64,000 bases of DNA, taken from positions 58,373 to 122,372 of the forward strand of contig CAMLLB010000005.1 of the NCBI GenBank assembly GCA_946480815.1. Direction: 5' to 3'. The stretch comes from an uncultured Flavobacteriales bacterium. GTDB taxonomy: Bacteria > Bacteroidota > Bacteroidia > Flavobacteriales > Crocinitomicaceae. The notes under the pieces are model-generated. The model was not told the origin of the DNA and did no database searches. It saw nothing but the letters and a program-made list of their open reading frames with translations. A program made the position numbers and the translations under genes. Below are positions 42,510 to 49,579 of this stretch, piece by piece; position 1 is the first letter of the stretch; each line of letters begins with the position of its first letter.

Positions 42510-43769
42510 TTATCCTGCTTGTTTTAAGAACTCAAACATCTGAATTTCAACCATCGAATCACCTCCAATATTTCGTAATGAACCATAGTGTTCAACCAAA
42601 TTGGATAGGATTTGCTGTAGCTGCTTCTCTCTTTCAACCCAAAGCTTTTTGATTTTAAGTTGTTCTGAAAAATGACTATTCTGAATCGATTTGAATCCCC
42701 TTACTATATTCTCAAATAAGTTTTTGAACTCATCACTTGAGATATACTGATAAAGTAATTCGCTCTTCTCTTTTGCTTGGTGTTGGTTTTGTGCCACGGC
42801 ATAAACCTTCAGCAATCCATACCGGAGAACCAAGCTCAATTCCTTCACTGAAGCCATATCACAAATCCATACATCGTCCACAATTCCCCAACGGTTAATA
42901 CCTTTCGGTAACGTCTCTGTTACCAGCACAAGGATATCTGCTTTAACGGATAGGTTATCGTTCTTCAACTTGGGAATCCATTTATCTGAATATGCCTGTG
43001 TACGTTTGGACTCATAATAAATGCTTCCAATCCTTACACCATATTGTGTATTGATTTGTTGCAGGATATCAGCTCCGTTTGCACCCTTCTTTGATTGAGC
43101 AATCTCATCAAACGGATATGCAGTTTGAAGAATATCCAGTATCTCCAATTCTTGGATTTCACCCTGCATCTGCATTGAACCTTGTTCCACCTTGCGCTTG
43201 GCTTCATCCAATTTGGCTTTCAAATCAGAAATCAATTTCTCCTTTTCCTTCATCCGGAGTTGGTTCTCCTGAGAAACCTGTTCCCGGATAAATTCTTTAG
43301 CTTCATCCAATCGCTTAGTCAACTCCTGTTCCTTTTGAAGTACAATCCTTGCTTCCTGTTCCTCCAACTCACGTTGTAGACGTACTAATTCAGCTTTGTC
43401 TCTGTTAGCATTCTTCAACTCCTTGGATTTTCTGATTAGTTCATCTTCCAATCCCTGCAATTGGACAGCGGTTTCCTCTTGAATCTTCCGACCAATCTCC
43501 AATTTAATTTCGGCTTCTCTAGTGGATAACCGTTCGCTTACTTGTTCCTGAACCCGTTTCTCCAAATCAGCTTTGTCTTTAGCAAATGATTTGGACATCT
43601 CATTAAACTCATCCTGTTTGGATTGAAGTTCCTGTTCACGTTCTTGCATTTCATTTCTCAGGTCATTTCTAATGGAATCCCGGAATTGAGAGATCATCAG
43701 CGAGTCAACGTTCAATTCTGTCCCACAATTTGGACAATTTAAATTCTTGTTTTGTAATTTTCTGTTCAT
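42510..43769 (-). CDS. DUF2130 family protein with zinc ribbon, coiled coil and PD-(D/E)XK-like domain
   Basis: 419 residues. N-terminal zinc-ribbon half (Cys12, Cys15 in NCPNCGTEL), a coiled coil from about 30 to 200 rich in Glu/Lys/Gln, and a C-terminal domain with KKGANGADILQQI and YYESKRTQAY. Asp234, Glu253 and Lys255 fit the D...ExK pattern of PD-(D/E)XK nucleases, followed by WIPKLKND and KADILVLVTE. DUF2130 is of unknown function, but this architecture suggests a nuclease that acts on a structured DNA or RNA. Divergent from the XRE regulator at 43883, with 113 nt between. Confidence 0.85.
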   Translation of the reverse strand: MNRKLQNKNLNCPNCGTELNVDSLMISQFRDSIRNDLRNEMQEREQELQSKQDEFNEMSKSFAKDKADLEKRVQEQVSERLSTREAEIKLEIGRKIQEETAVQLQGLEDELIRKSKELKNANRDKAELVRLQRELEEQEARIVLQKEQELTKRLDEAKEFIREQVSQENQLRMKEKEKLISDLKAKLDEAKRKVEQGSMQMQGEIQELEILDILQTAYPFDEIAQSKKGANGADILQQINTQYGVRIGSIYYESKRTQAYSDKWIPKLKNDNLSVKADILVLVTETLPKGINRWGIVDDVWICDMASVKELSLVLRYGLLKVYAVAQNQHQAKEKSELLYQYISSDEFKNLFENIVRGFKSIQNSHFSEQLKIKKLWVEREKQLQQILSNLVEHYGSLRNIGGDSMVEIQMFEFLKQAG

Positions 43770-43798
43770 AACTTGTCAATTTAAATTAGTAATCACTA

Positions 43799-43828
43799 TT
43801 GCTTTTTATACCAAATTTGGTATATTTG
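43799..43828 (+). promoter_or_regulatory. XRE-gene promoter overlapping an operator palindrome
   Basis: TTG at 43799-43801, 19-nt spacer, TATATTTG at 43821-43828 (exact TAnnTTTG). The perfect palindrome TATACCAAATTTGGTATA (43807-43824) covers the spacer and the first half of the -7 box, where a repressor would block polymerase. It sits between DUF2130 and the XRE gene, so autoregulation by the XRE protein is likely. Confidence 0.8.
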
Positions 43829-43882
43829 TAATTATGAAAACGCAGGTTGCTTTTCACGGTTGCCTAAAAAATGTGACTTAAC

Positions 43883-44113
43883 ATGAAAAAAACTACAACA
43901 GAAGAAGATAACTATCTTAAAATCATTGGATTAAGAATCAGAGAAATTCGTAAAAAAAATAGTATTACACAGGGAGATTTGGCTAAATCCATGGGTACTT
44001 CACAGCCCCAAGTGGCTAGAATTGAGACTGGTGAGCAGAATGCTTCGATACTAATTTATAGAAGAATAGCTACCATTTTGGGGGTAGCTATTGAAGATTT
44101 GGTTAAGGAATAA
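43883..44113 (+). CDS. XRE-family HTH transcriptional regulator
   Basis: 76 residues, essentially one helix-turn-helix domain: LRIREIRKKNSITQGDLAKSMG, then SQPQVARIETGEQNASI and ILGVAIEDLVKE. It lies 55 nt downstream of a promoter with an overlapping palindrome and probably represses it. An in-frame ATG nearer the promoter (43834) was rejected because a stop follows (TGA at 43855 region) before this start. Divergent partner: DUF2130. Confidence 0.88.
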   Translation: MKKTTTEEDNYLKIIGLRIREIRKKNSITQGDLAKSMGTSQPQVARIETGEQNASILIYRRIATILGVAIEDLVKE

Positions 44114-44118
44114 ATACT

Positions 44119-44457
44119 TCAATCGAAGCCGGATACCTTCTTACCATCAATACCCATTTGTGGCTTGTCAACCAGTTTGAAAGCTTGCCATTCTTGTGTA
44201 ATCAGATAGAATGAAAGAATAATTGCCATCAAGGGAATGATGGTCCCTTTACCAAGCTTTTCTTCATTCTTATACCATAAAGCTGAAGTAATAAACGAAG
44301 TTATTCCAATCATCAGTAGAACCAATACTGAGATAAATCCACCCTTACTCAGCTGATCAAAGTAAACCAGAAATATAAATGTGATAATATTGATTACGAA
44401 TAGGAATGCTCCAGTGTATACGAGCGTTGAATTTGTTTTTTGTTTTATGTTATCCAT
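44119..44457 (-). CDS. small multi-pass membrane protein
   Basis: 112 residues with three hydrophobic helices (VYTGAFLFVINIITFIFLVYF, shown by FLFVINIITFIFL; GFISVLVLLMIGITSFI; TIIPLMAIILSFYLI) and a short polar C-terminus. Not recognised. It lies 13 nt past the secreted protein gene on the same strand and converges on the XRE gene, with only 5 nt between the stops. Confidence 0.55.
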   Translation of the reverse strand: MDNIKQKTNSTLVYTGAFLFVINIITFIFLVYFDQLSKGGFISVLVLLMIGITSFITSALWYKNEEKLGKGTIIPLMAIILSFYLITQEWQAFKLVDKPQMGIDGKKVSGFD

Positions 44458-44470
44458 GACTTTGAATTAG

Positions 44471-45127
44471 TTAGTTTGTGATATAGATTTTTTCGGAGTA
44501 TCCTGATTCATACACTTTAAGTGTAAGCCCCGAAGGGCTTTCCACTTCTTGCCCTAAGAGATTATAGTAATTAAAATCTCCTTTCATATCCATTTTGTAT
44601 TCGTTCAGGCTAAGCCAGATTGTTGCATTGCAATCACAAGGACCATTTGGAGTTGGATTCCAAGCATAACCCTCAACTGTAATTGTTGTTCCAACGTACC
44701 GGACGTAAAGAATACCATTGTGAACTCCGGCATTCCCTTGGAATTTAAATGGAACTTTAATATATTGATTAGCATATGGGTTTGTGAATCCTGAGTGATA
44801 GAGGAATCCCACAAGATCATTATATGAAAAGCCTGTTGCCGGGCAGTCGGAAATGTATGTTGAGCTGACTTGAAGACCTCCAAATCCGACAGCATGTAGC
44901 ATCAGAACTGTTATACCAGTTAAAGGGTCTCCAGCAGTATGGTTTGACCAACTGGTAATCCGCATATCCTTAATTCCATCAGAGTCGAAGTCTAATTCAA
45001 GAGAATCGGCTTCGCCATTCTGCATGATCTGTGTTTGGTCAATAATCCAATCAGTATCAACGTAAGAAATCTGGGAATTGGCTGAGATAACTAGTAGTAA
45101 TGAGAAAGAGAGTGTAAATAGTTTCAT
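44471..45127 (-). CDS. secreted protein of unknown function with a C-terminal T9SS-like tail
   Basis: 218 residues. Signal peptide (MKLFTLSFSLLLVISANSQ) followed by an Asp-rich section (SLELDFDSDGIKDMRITSW, which looks like a calcium-binding loop), several cysteines (SDCPATGF, PCDCNATIW) and a beta-rich fold. The end (YYNLLGQEVESPSGLTL, then YSEKIYITN) resembles a short T9SS type A sorting signal. Transcribed from the promoter at 45151-45181 on the minus strand. Surface role inferred. Confidence 0.6.
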   Translation of the reverse strand: MKLFTLSFSLLLVISANSQISYVDTDWIIDQTQIMQNGEADSLELDFDSDGIKDMRITSWSNHTAGDPLTGITVLMLHAVGFGGLQVSSTYISDCPATGFSYNDLVGFLYHSGFTNPYANQYIKVPFKFQGNAGVHNGILYVRYVGTTITVEGYAWNPTPNGPCDCNATIWLSLNEYKMDMKGDFNYYNLLGQEVESPSGLTLKVYESGYSEKIYITN

Positions 45128-45150
45128 TTATAAAAGTGTTGTGATTGAGG

Positions 45151-45181
45151 CAAATATATAAACAAAAACAGTTGTAAACAA
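45151..45181 (-). promoter_or_regulatory. Bacteroidota-type promoter of the secreted protein gene
   Basis: On the minus strand TTG (45181-45179), 20-nt spacer, TATATTTG (45158-45151), an exact TAnnTTTG. The start codon at 45127 is 23 nt downstream. Confidence 0.65.
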
Positions 45182-45232
45182 CCGAGTGTAAACAATCATA
45201 TAAAATAATCTGATTGCAAATACATTTCCCTT

Positions 45233-45472
45233 ATGGAAAAGAGGTTAAGAAAATCAGAGATATCGCAGGAAGTAATTGATCTTGGAGTGAGAATTCAGGC
45301 CATCATAAAAGAGCGTGGTTTGAAGACAAGAGAGGTGGCACATGATGCTGATCTGGATGTGGAGAATCTACGGAAGTATTTAAAAGGCAGACAAGAAATG
45401 AAGGTCAGCACGATGATCAAAATTGCCGGGGCATTGAATGTGGAGATTGGTGATTTGTTTAAAAAAGATTGA
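45233..45472 (+). CDS. XRE-family HTH regulator, second of the island
   Basis: 79 residues. The HTH core is VIDLGVRIQAIIKERGLKTR, then EVAHDADLDVENLRKYLKGR, and MIKIAGALNVEIGDLFKKD. Divergent from the secreted protein gene, with 105 nt between them. Heads a run of four same-strand genes. It may control the three orphan genes that follow or the divergent gene; no palindromic operator as clear as the one at 43807 was seen, only GTTGTAAACAAC at 45171-45182. Confidence 0.82.
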   Translation: MEKRLRKSEISQEVIDLGVRIQAIIKERGLKTREVAHDADLDVENLRKYLKGRQEMKVSTMIKIAGALNVEIGDLFKKD

Positions 45473-45539
45473 ATTTAATTTTTTCAAGATTATTTAGTTA
45501 TACTTGAAAAAAATATCCACTATGACTCAGTAATCTAAC

Positions 45540-45935
45540 ATGAGCAATTATAGAATTAAACATGATGTACTAAAACTCTTTTACGACCAAAGAGAAGAGA
45601 GTGGTTTATGGGAATTTGATTGTGATGCTCTCGACGTTGTAAAGGCATGCTTAACACCAGAGTTAATAAATAAAGCCTTCAAACTCGAATATCAAGAAAT
45701 TGAAGTGATTTTACATTCACTCAAAAAAGAAAAACATATTCAGGAATATACTGACCCTAACGTTGATCCACATGGCATTGAAATGTATCATATAATAACT
45801 ATTGAGGGAAAAACTGCTTTTAAGGAGAAATTTTATCTTAAAAAAATGTGGCACAGAACCCCTCAAATGTGGTTCAATATAATTACGATTTTAATAGCGA
45901 TACTAGCTCTTGTCGTTTCAATTGTGAAAGATTAA
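45540..45935 (+). CDS. winged-helix-like protein with a C-terminal membrane anchor
   Basis: 131 residues. The N-terminal 95 residues are helical and basic/acidic mixed (YRIKHDVLKLFYDQREESGL, then IEVILHSLKKEKHIQEYTDP), with an overall layout like a winged helix (three helices then strands: MYHIITIEGKTAFKEKFY). The last 20 residues are one hydrophobic helix (FNIITILIAILALVVSIV). Not recognised. Eighteen nt separate it from the next gene, so they are probably co-transcribed. Confidence 0.55.
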   Translation: MSNYRIKHDVLKLFYDQREESGLWEFDCDALDVVKACLTPELINKAFKLEYQEIEVILHSLKKEKHIQEYTDPNVDPHGIEMYHIITIEGKTAFKEKFYLKKMWHRTPQMWFNIITILIAILALVVSIVKD

Positions 45936-45952
45936 GTAAGACAAATAATTAG

Positions 45953-46450
45953 ATGAGAAAAGTAAGTTATGATGTTTTTTTAGTGGCTTTGGGTGCCTTT
46001 TTAGGTGTCGTTGCACCAGCTATTGTAAGTTGGGTTAAGGAAATACCATTTTGGTCCGGATTCAAATTCGTTTTTACTTACCCAATTCAACTTTGGATTG
46101 TTCTATTAATATTGATAGGATTGTTCTTGATTAGAAAAATTAGGGCTAACAAACCTGTCGAGTCTGCAAAGTACCTTAGTTATACTCAAGAAAGAATTAA
46201 TGGTGTTCTATGGAAGTGGAAATATATACGAACTAGTTCTGGTAAATGGGGCATCGATGATTTAAGACCGATCTGTCCTAAATGTGACACATCAACTAAA
46301 CATGAATATGACCATTATTCTTTAAATAATTCATATAAAGGTACATGTCTACAATGTTCAAATGTTATTGCACCTCTCCGAAGTAAATCTGATATCGAAG
46401 CACTTATTATTGATTATATTGATAGAGAAGTTTATCCAAATCCTACCTAG
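45953..46450 (+). CDS. membrane protein with a C-terminal zinc-ribbon
   Basis: 165 residues. Two transmembrane helices (VFLVALGAFLGVVAPAIVSW and IQLWIVLLILIGLFLI), then a cytoplasmic part with RPICPKCDTSTKHEYDH and KGTCLQCSNVIAPL, that is a CxxC...CxxC zinc-ribbon. Not recognised. Neighbours are a membrane-anchored winged-helix-like protein and a third orphan. The set could be a small sensor or defence module; that is inference from context. Confidence 0.55.
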   Translation: MRKVSYDVFLVALGAFLGVVAPAIVSWVKEIPFWSGFKFVFTYPIQLWIVLLILIGLFLIRKIRANKPVESAKYLSYTQERINGVLWKWKYIRTSSGKWGIDDLRPICPKCDTSTKHEYDHYSLNNSYKGTCLQCSNVIAPLRSKSDIEALIIDYIDREVYPNPT

Positions 46451-46490
46451 TACTATTTACTTTTTTTGATTAGGTCATATCTTCTTAGAT

Positions 46491-47051
46491 ATGAATAGCA
46501 AAAAACATAATTGGCTTCAAGCAATTCTTTCATTTACTTCTTACATTTGGAGTAAACTATTATTCATGATAATTAGATTATATAACTCTATTGCAGAAAA
46601 GGATTTGGAAAAGTACTTTCTTGAAATCACTTTTTACACACCATTAACTCCGGACACAAGAGCTTACAACTCTAAACACAATAAACAACATCGTGGTGAA
46701 TACAAATGTTATTTGCCAGTAATACTAATGGTGAAAAATCGATTTGAAGCGCAACAATTGACTGATAAAATACTTGCTCAAATAATCAATGGTGATAACT
46801 CGACTGACCCTTACAATCTATCTTTCCTTACGGAAGATCAGTTTAAGATCAAACAAAGAGAGCTAAGTGTTAAATTGGATGGCGGTTTGCTTGGAACACT
46901 TAATACAGATATACATACACCTGTTCAAACAAATAATCCTAATCCTACCAAGTTCACCAATAAGTTTACCATTAAAGACCTTATAAATAAAAAACCTGAA
47001 AATGGATTCGAATTGAGTATCGTATTTCATAAAGTAATTCCTGAAGAATAA
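46491..47051 (+). CDS. hypothetical membrane-associated protein
   Basis: 186 residues. A hydrophobic segment near the N-terminus (AILSFTSYIWSKLLFMIIRL) suggests membrane attachment. The rest is a soluble strand-rich domain with YFLEITFYTPLTPDTRAY, HRGEYKCYLPVILMVKNRFE, and GGLLGTLNTDI, ending FELSIVFHKVIPEE. Not recognised. Third gene of the orphan cluster, 40 nt behind its neighbour. Confidence 0.5.
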   Translation: MNSKKHNWLQAILSFTSYIWSKLLFMIIRLYNSIAEKDLEKYFLEITFYTPLTPDTRAYNSKHNKQHRGEYKCYLPVILMVKNRFEAQQLTDKILAQIINGDNSTDPYNLSFLTEDQFKIKQRELSVKLDGGLLGTLNTDIHTPVQTNNPNPTKFTNKFTIKDLINKKPENGFELSIVFHKVIPEE

Positions 47052-47160
47052 ATTTTAAAACTCGTCAAGTCAAAGCTTATTATCTCAAAAAAAATGATTA
47101 GATTAATCCTTTATTAACATCGACTTTGGTCGACCCAATTTTTTTAAGTTTAATAAGTTC

Positions 47161-47236
47161 AATGATTTTAAGACAAAGTTAATAAGTGTATTTCGAGAGG
47201 TCGGTTGCTTAGGCATGCCAAAGTCTTAAAATCATT
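47161..47236 (+). repeat. 14-bp inverted repeat upstream of the 29-aa ORF
   Basis: AATGATTTTAAGAC (47161-47174) and GTCTTAAAATCATT (47223-47236) are perfect complements with a 48-nt loop. The right arm ends 6 nt before the ATG at 47243, so the paired form would hide the ribosome-binding region. The 48-nt loop would stay single-stranded. Confidence 0.75.
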
Positions 47237-47242
47237 TTTAAT

Positions 47243-47332
47243 ATGTTCATTTTAAAATTGATAGCTCTGATTAGTGTTATTATCGCTAACAGACTAGAGA
47301 CTATTGAATTCAAAATTACCTTTAAAAAGTAA
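47243..47332 (+). CDS. 29-aa hydrophobic peptide (candidate small toxin-like protein)
   Basis: Starts MFILKLIALISVIIA and ends with a charged tail (NRLETIEFKITFKK). A single hydrophobic helix followed by a charged tail and a length of about 30 aa is the usual shape of type I toxin and other small membrane peptides. Upstream is a long-loop inverted repeat (47161-47236) that could control translation, downstream a 10-bp terminator (47348-47376). Coding is unproven because the frame is short; the flanking signals raise the odds. Confidence 0.4.
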   Translation: MFILKLIALISVIIANRLETIEFKITFKK

Positions 47333-47347
47333 TTTTGTTGGGAAAAA

Positions 47348-47376
47348 GAAAGGTTACTCATTTTGGGTAACCTTTC
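47348..47376 (+). terminator. terminator after the 29-aa ORF
   Basis: GAAAGGTTAC (47348-47357) and GTAACCTTTC (47367-47376) form a perfect 10-bp stem. It is preceded by AAAAA and ends in a TTT that belongs to the stem; no long T-run follows. Confidence 0.7.
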
Positions 47377-47466
47377 GAATTTATTGGAATATTGTAAAGG
47401 CACACTATAACTATTTTTAAGTTAAAAATAATGCTGAACTTTATGAAAATCAATTAATTGAATATC

Positions 47467-47616
47467 ATGAGCGATTATCATTCAGCAAAAGAAACCAGTG
47501 TCTATCACAACAACCCAAACTGTACTGTAGGGAACAACATCGAAAAAGAAAATTACCGCTCTGGTAAAGGTGGTAAAAGACTTTGTGCTAGATGCAAATT
47601 ACTTAATAAGAAATGA
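47467..47616 (+). CDS. 49-aa His/Cys mini-protein, probable zinc binder
   Basis: 49 residues. Ligand-like residues are His14, Cys19, Cys40 and Cys43 (VYHNNPNCTVG, then GGKRLCARCKLL), a HxxxxC...CxxC pattern resembling a small zinc finger. Overall basic. It shares the ligand style, though not the sequence, of the mini-protein at 40236-40445. It is read outward toward the right island end and terminated 1 nt after its stop codon by a strong hairpin. Confidence 0.6.
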   Translation: MSDYHSAKETSVYHNNPNCTVGNNIEKENYRSGKGGKRLCARCKLLNKK

Positions 47617-47643
47617 AAAAGGGAACCTAATCAGTTCCCTTTT
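47617..47643 (+). terminator. intrinsic terminator at the right inner edge of the island
   Basis: AAAAGGGAAC (47617-47626) and GTTCCCTTTT (47634-47643) form a 10-bp stem with a 7-nt loop. Bidirectional by sequence. Confidence 0.85.
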
Positions 47644-47659
47644 CTATTGTTTTATATTT

Positions 47660-47708
47660 CTGGTGTAAGTGATGACTAATTACCGATTAATCGCGCCCCT
47701 ACTGTTTT
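47660..47708 (-). repeat. right 49-bp terminal inverted repeat of the island
   Basis: Its complement starts AAAACAGTAGGGGCGCGATT and ends CACTTACACCAG; 48/49 identity with 39365-39413. It begins 9 nt outside the lepA stop codon. Confidence 0.92.
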
Positions 47709-47716
47709 TGTTTTTA

Positions 47717-49513
47717 TTAATCATTCAATTTCAAAACGGCCATGAATGCCTCCTGCGGAACTTCTACCTTTCCAACCTGGCGCATGCGTTTCTTACCTTC
47801 TTTTTGTTTCTCCAGCAATTTACGTTTACGGGAGATATCACCACCGTAACATTTTGCTGTTACATCCTTGCGCAAGGCTTTGATTGTTTCACGTGCAATG
47901 ATTTTCGCACCGATCGCTGCCTGGATTGGAATTTCGAACTGCTGTCTCGGGATCAGTTCTTTCAGTTTCACACAGATCTTTTTCCCAAGATCATACGCGT
48001 TGCTGCGGTGAACCAATGCAGAAAGTGCATCCAGTTGTTCTCCGTTCAATAACATGTCCATGCGGATCAGATCAGATTCCTTATATCCGATCGGATGGTA
48101 ATCGAACGATGCATAACCACGGGAAACAGATTTCAACCGGTCGTAGAAGTCAAATACGATCTCTGCCAGTGGCATTTCGAAGGTTAACTCCACACGGTCT
48201 TGTGTCAAATAGACCTGGTTTCTCAATTCACCGCGCTTTTCGATGCACAAAGTCATGATCTGGCCGATGTATTCACTTTTGGTGATCACCTGTGCTTTGA
48301 TATAGGGTTCTTCGATACGATCGATCGTAGACGGGTCCGGCAATTCGGACGGGTTGTTTACAGTAAAGCGCTCGTCCGGATTTTTAGTCGTGTAACAGTA
48401 ATACGATACGTTCGGTACTGTTGTAATGACCGTCATGTTGAACTCGCGTTCCAAACGTTCCTGGATGATTTCCATGTGCAGCATTCCAAGGAAACCACAA
48501 CGGAAACCGAAGCCCAATGCAGCAGATGATTCCGGTTCGAAAACCAGGGAGGAATCATTCAATTGCAACTTTTCCATGGAATAACGCAATTCTTCGTATT
48601 CATCCGTTTCTACCGGGTAAATTCCGGCAAAGACCATCGGTTTTACGTCCTCAAATCCTTTGATCGCTTCCGTCGTAGGGTTGGATGCCAACGTGATCGT
48701 ATCTCCTACTTTCACTTCTTTTGCAGTCTTAATCCCGGAAATAATATACCCGACATCACCTGCACGAACTTCGTTTTTCGGGCTCAGGTCCATTTTCAGG
48801 ATCCCGACTTCGTCAGCGTTGTAATCTTTTCCGGTATTTAAGAAACGTACTTTATCTCCTTTTTTGATTACCCCGTTTTTCACGCGGTAGTAAGCAATAA
48901 TTCCACGGAATGAATTGAAAACGGAGTCAAAGATCATGGCCTGAAGCGGTGCATTTTCTTCTCCTTTCGGAGCCGGAATGCGTTCGATAACTGCTCTTAA
49001 AATATTATCAACGCCCAATCCGGTTTTTCCTGAAGCAGGAATCACATCACTTGGGTCACAACCGATCAATTCTACAATCTGGTCTGTTACCTCTTCCGGA
49101 TTTGCACTTGGAAGGTCCATTTTGTTCAGGATCGGAATGATTTCCAAATCGTGCTCTAATGCTAAATATAAATTAGAGATCGTTTGAGCTTCAATTCCTT
49201 GTGTAGCATCTACGATCAATAGTGCTCCTTCGCATGCCGCAATGGAACGGGAAACCTCGTAGGAGAAATCCACGTGTCCGGGAGTGTCGATCAGGTTCAA
49301 TACATATTCCTGCCCTTCAAACTTGTAATTCATTTGAATGGCATGCGATTTAATGGTAATACCGCGTTCACGTTCGAGGTCCATATCATCAAGGGCCTGA
49401 GCCTGCATTTCACGATCGGAAATAGTCCCTGTGGTTTGCAGCAAACGATCTGCTAAGGTACTCTTACCATGGTCGATGTGCGCGATAATACAAAAATTGC
49501 GGATATGCTTCAT
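47717..49513 (-). CDS. lepA: elongation factor 4 (LepA)
   Basis: 598 residues. Ribosome-binding GTPase that back-translocates or assists ribosome assembly. G1 [15 protein letters not shown]2 region with [12 protein letters not shown]3 [13 protein letters not shown]4 NKMDLPSAN. LepA-specific CTD motifs appear at the end ([26 protein letters not shown] and [17 protein letters not shown], each a shortened view). Length is standard. A TATCTTTG -7-like box is 5 nt upstream of the start on the same strand (49518-49525). Confidence 0.97.
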   Translation of the reverse strand: MKHIRNFCIIAHIDHGKSTLADRLLQTTGTISDREMQAQALDDMDLERERGITIKSHAIQMNYKFEGQEYVLNLIDTPGHVDFSYEVSRSIAACEGALLIVDATQGIEAQTISNLYLALEHDLEIIPILNKMDLPSANPEEVTDQIVELIGCDPSDVIPASGKTGLGVDNILRAVIERIPAPKGEENAPLQAMIFDSVFNSFRGIIAYYRVKNGVIKKGDKVRFLNTGKDYNADEVGILKMDLSPKNEVRAGDVGYIISGIKTAKEVKVGDTITLASNPTTEAIKGFEDVKPMVFAGIYPVETDEYEELRYSMEKLQLNDSSLVFEPESSAALGFGFRCGFLGMLHMEIIQERLEREFNMTVITTVPNVSYYCYTTKNPDERFTVNNPSELPDPSTIDRIEEPYIKAQVITKSEYIGQIMTLCIEKRGELRNQVYLTQDRVELTFEMPLAEIVFDFYDRLKSVSRGYASFDYHPIGYKESDLIRMDMLLNGEQLDALSALVHRSNAYDLGKKICVKLKELIPRQQFEIPIQAAIGAKIIARETIKALRKDVTAKCYGGDISRKRKLLEKQKEGKKRMRQVGKVEVPQEAFMAVLKLND

Positions 49514-49579
49514 GGCGCAAAGATAGTGCTTTTTTTTTCAGATTCGAATGAGGAGAAATGGTGCCGGTTTCTGTAAAAG

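Larger units (their letters stand above)
47052..47466. other. 415-nt region holding a small-peptide gene and structured RNA features
   Basis: Contains a 14-bp inverted repeat (47161-47236), a 30-codon open frame (47243-47332) and its own terminator (47348-47376). The remainder is AT-rich without other features. Confidence 0.55.
39365..47708. mobile_element. 8.3-kb accessory island bounded by 49-bp inverted repeats
   Basis: Both ends carry the same 49-nt sequence in opposite orientation with one mismatch. The interior is visibly AT-richer than the flanks and holds a transposase, two XRE regulators, DUF2130, orphan membrane proteins and mini-proteins with no core functions. The outermost genes at each side point outward and end in terminators just inside the repeats. 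No integrase is present. A clean target-site duplication was not found: TTTATTA occurs near both ends (39357-39363 and 47713-47719) but is not flush. Confidence 0.65.

Noticed and set aside
47209..47403. 64-aa minus-strand frame opposite the 29-aa ORF
   Set aside because: It spans both arms of a terminator and has no initiation or family support; the plus-strand peptide with its flanking signals is the better explanation.
39357..47719. TTTATTA as a target-site duplication of the island
   Set aside because: It is 1 nt from the left repeat but 4 nt from the right one, and in AT-rich DNA a 7-mer match of A/T only is weak evidence.
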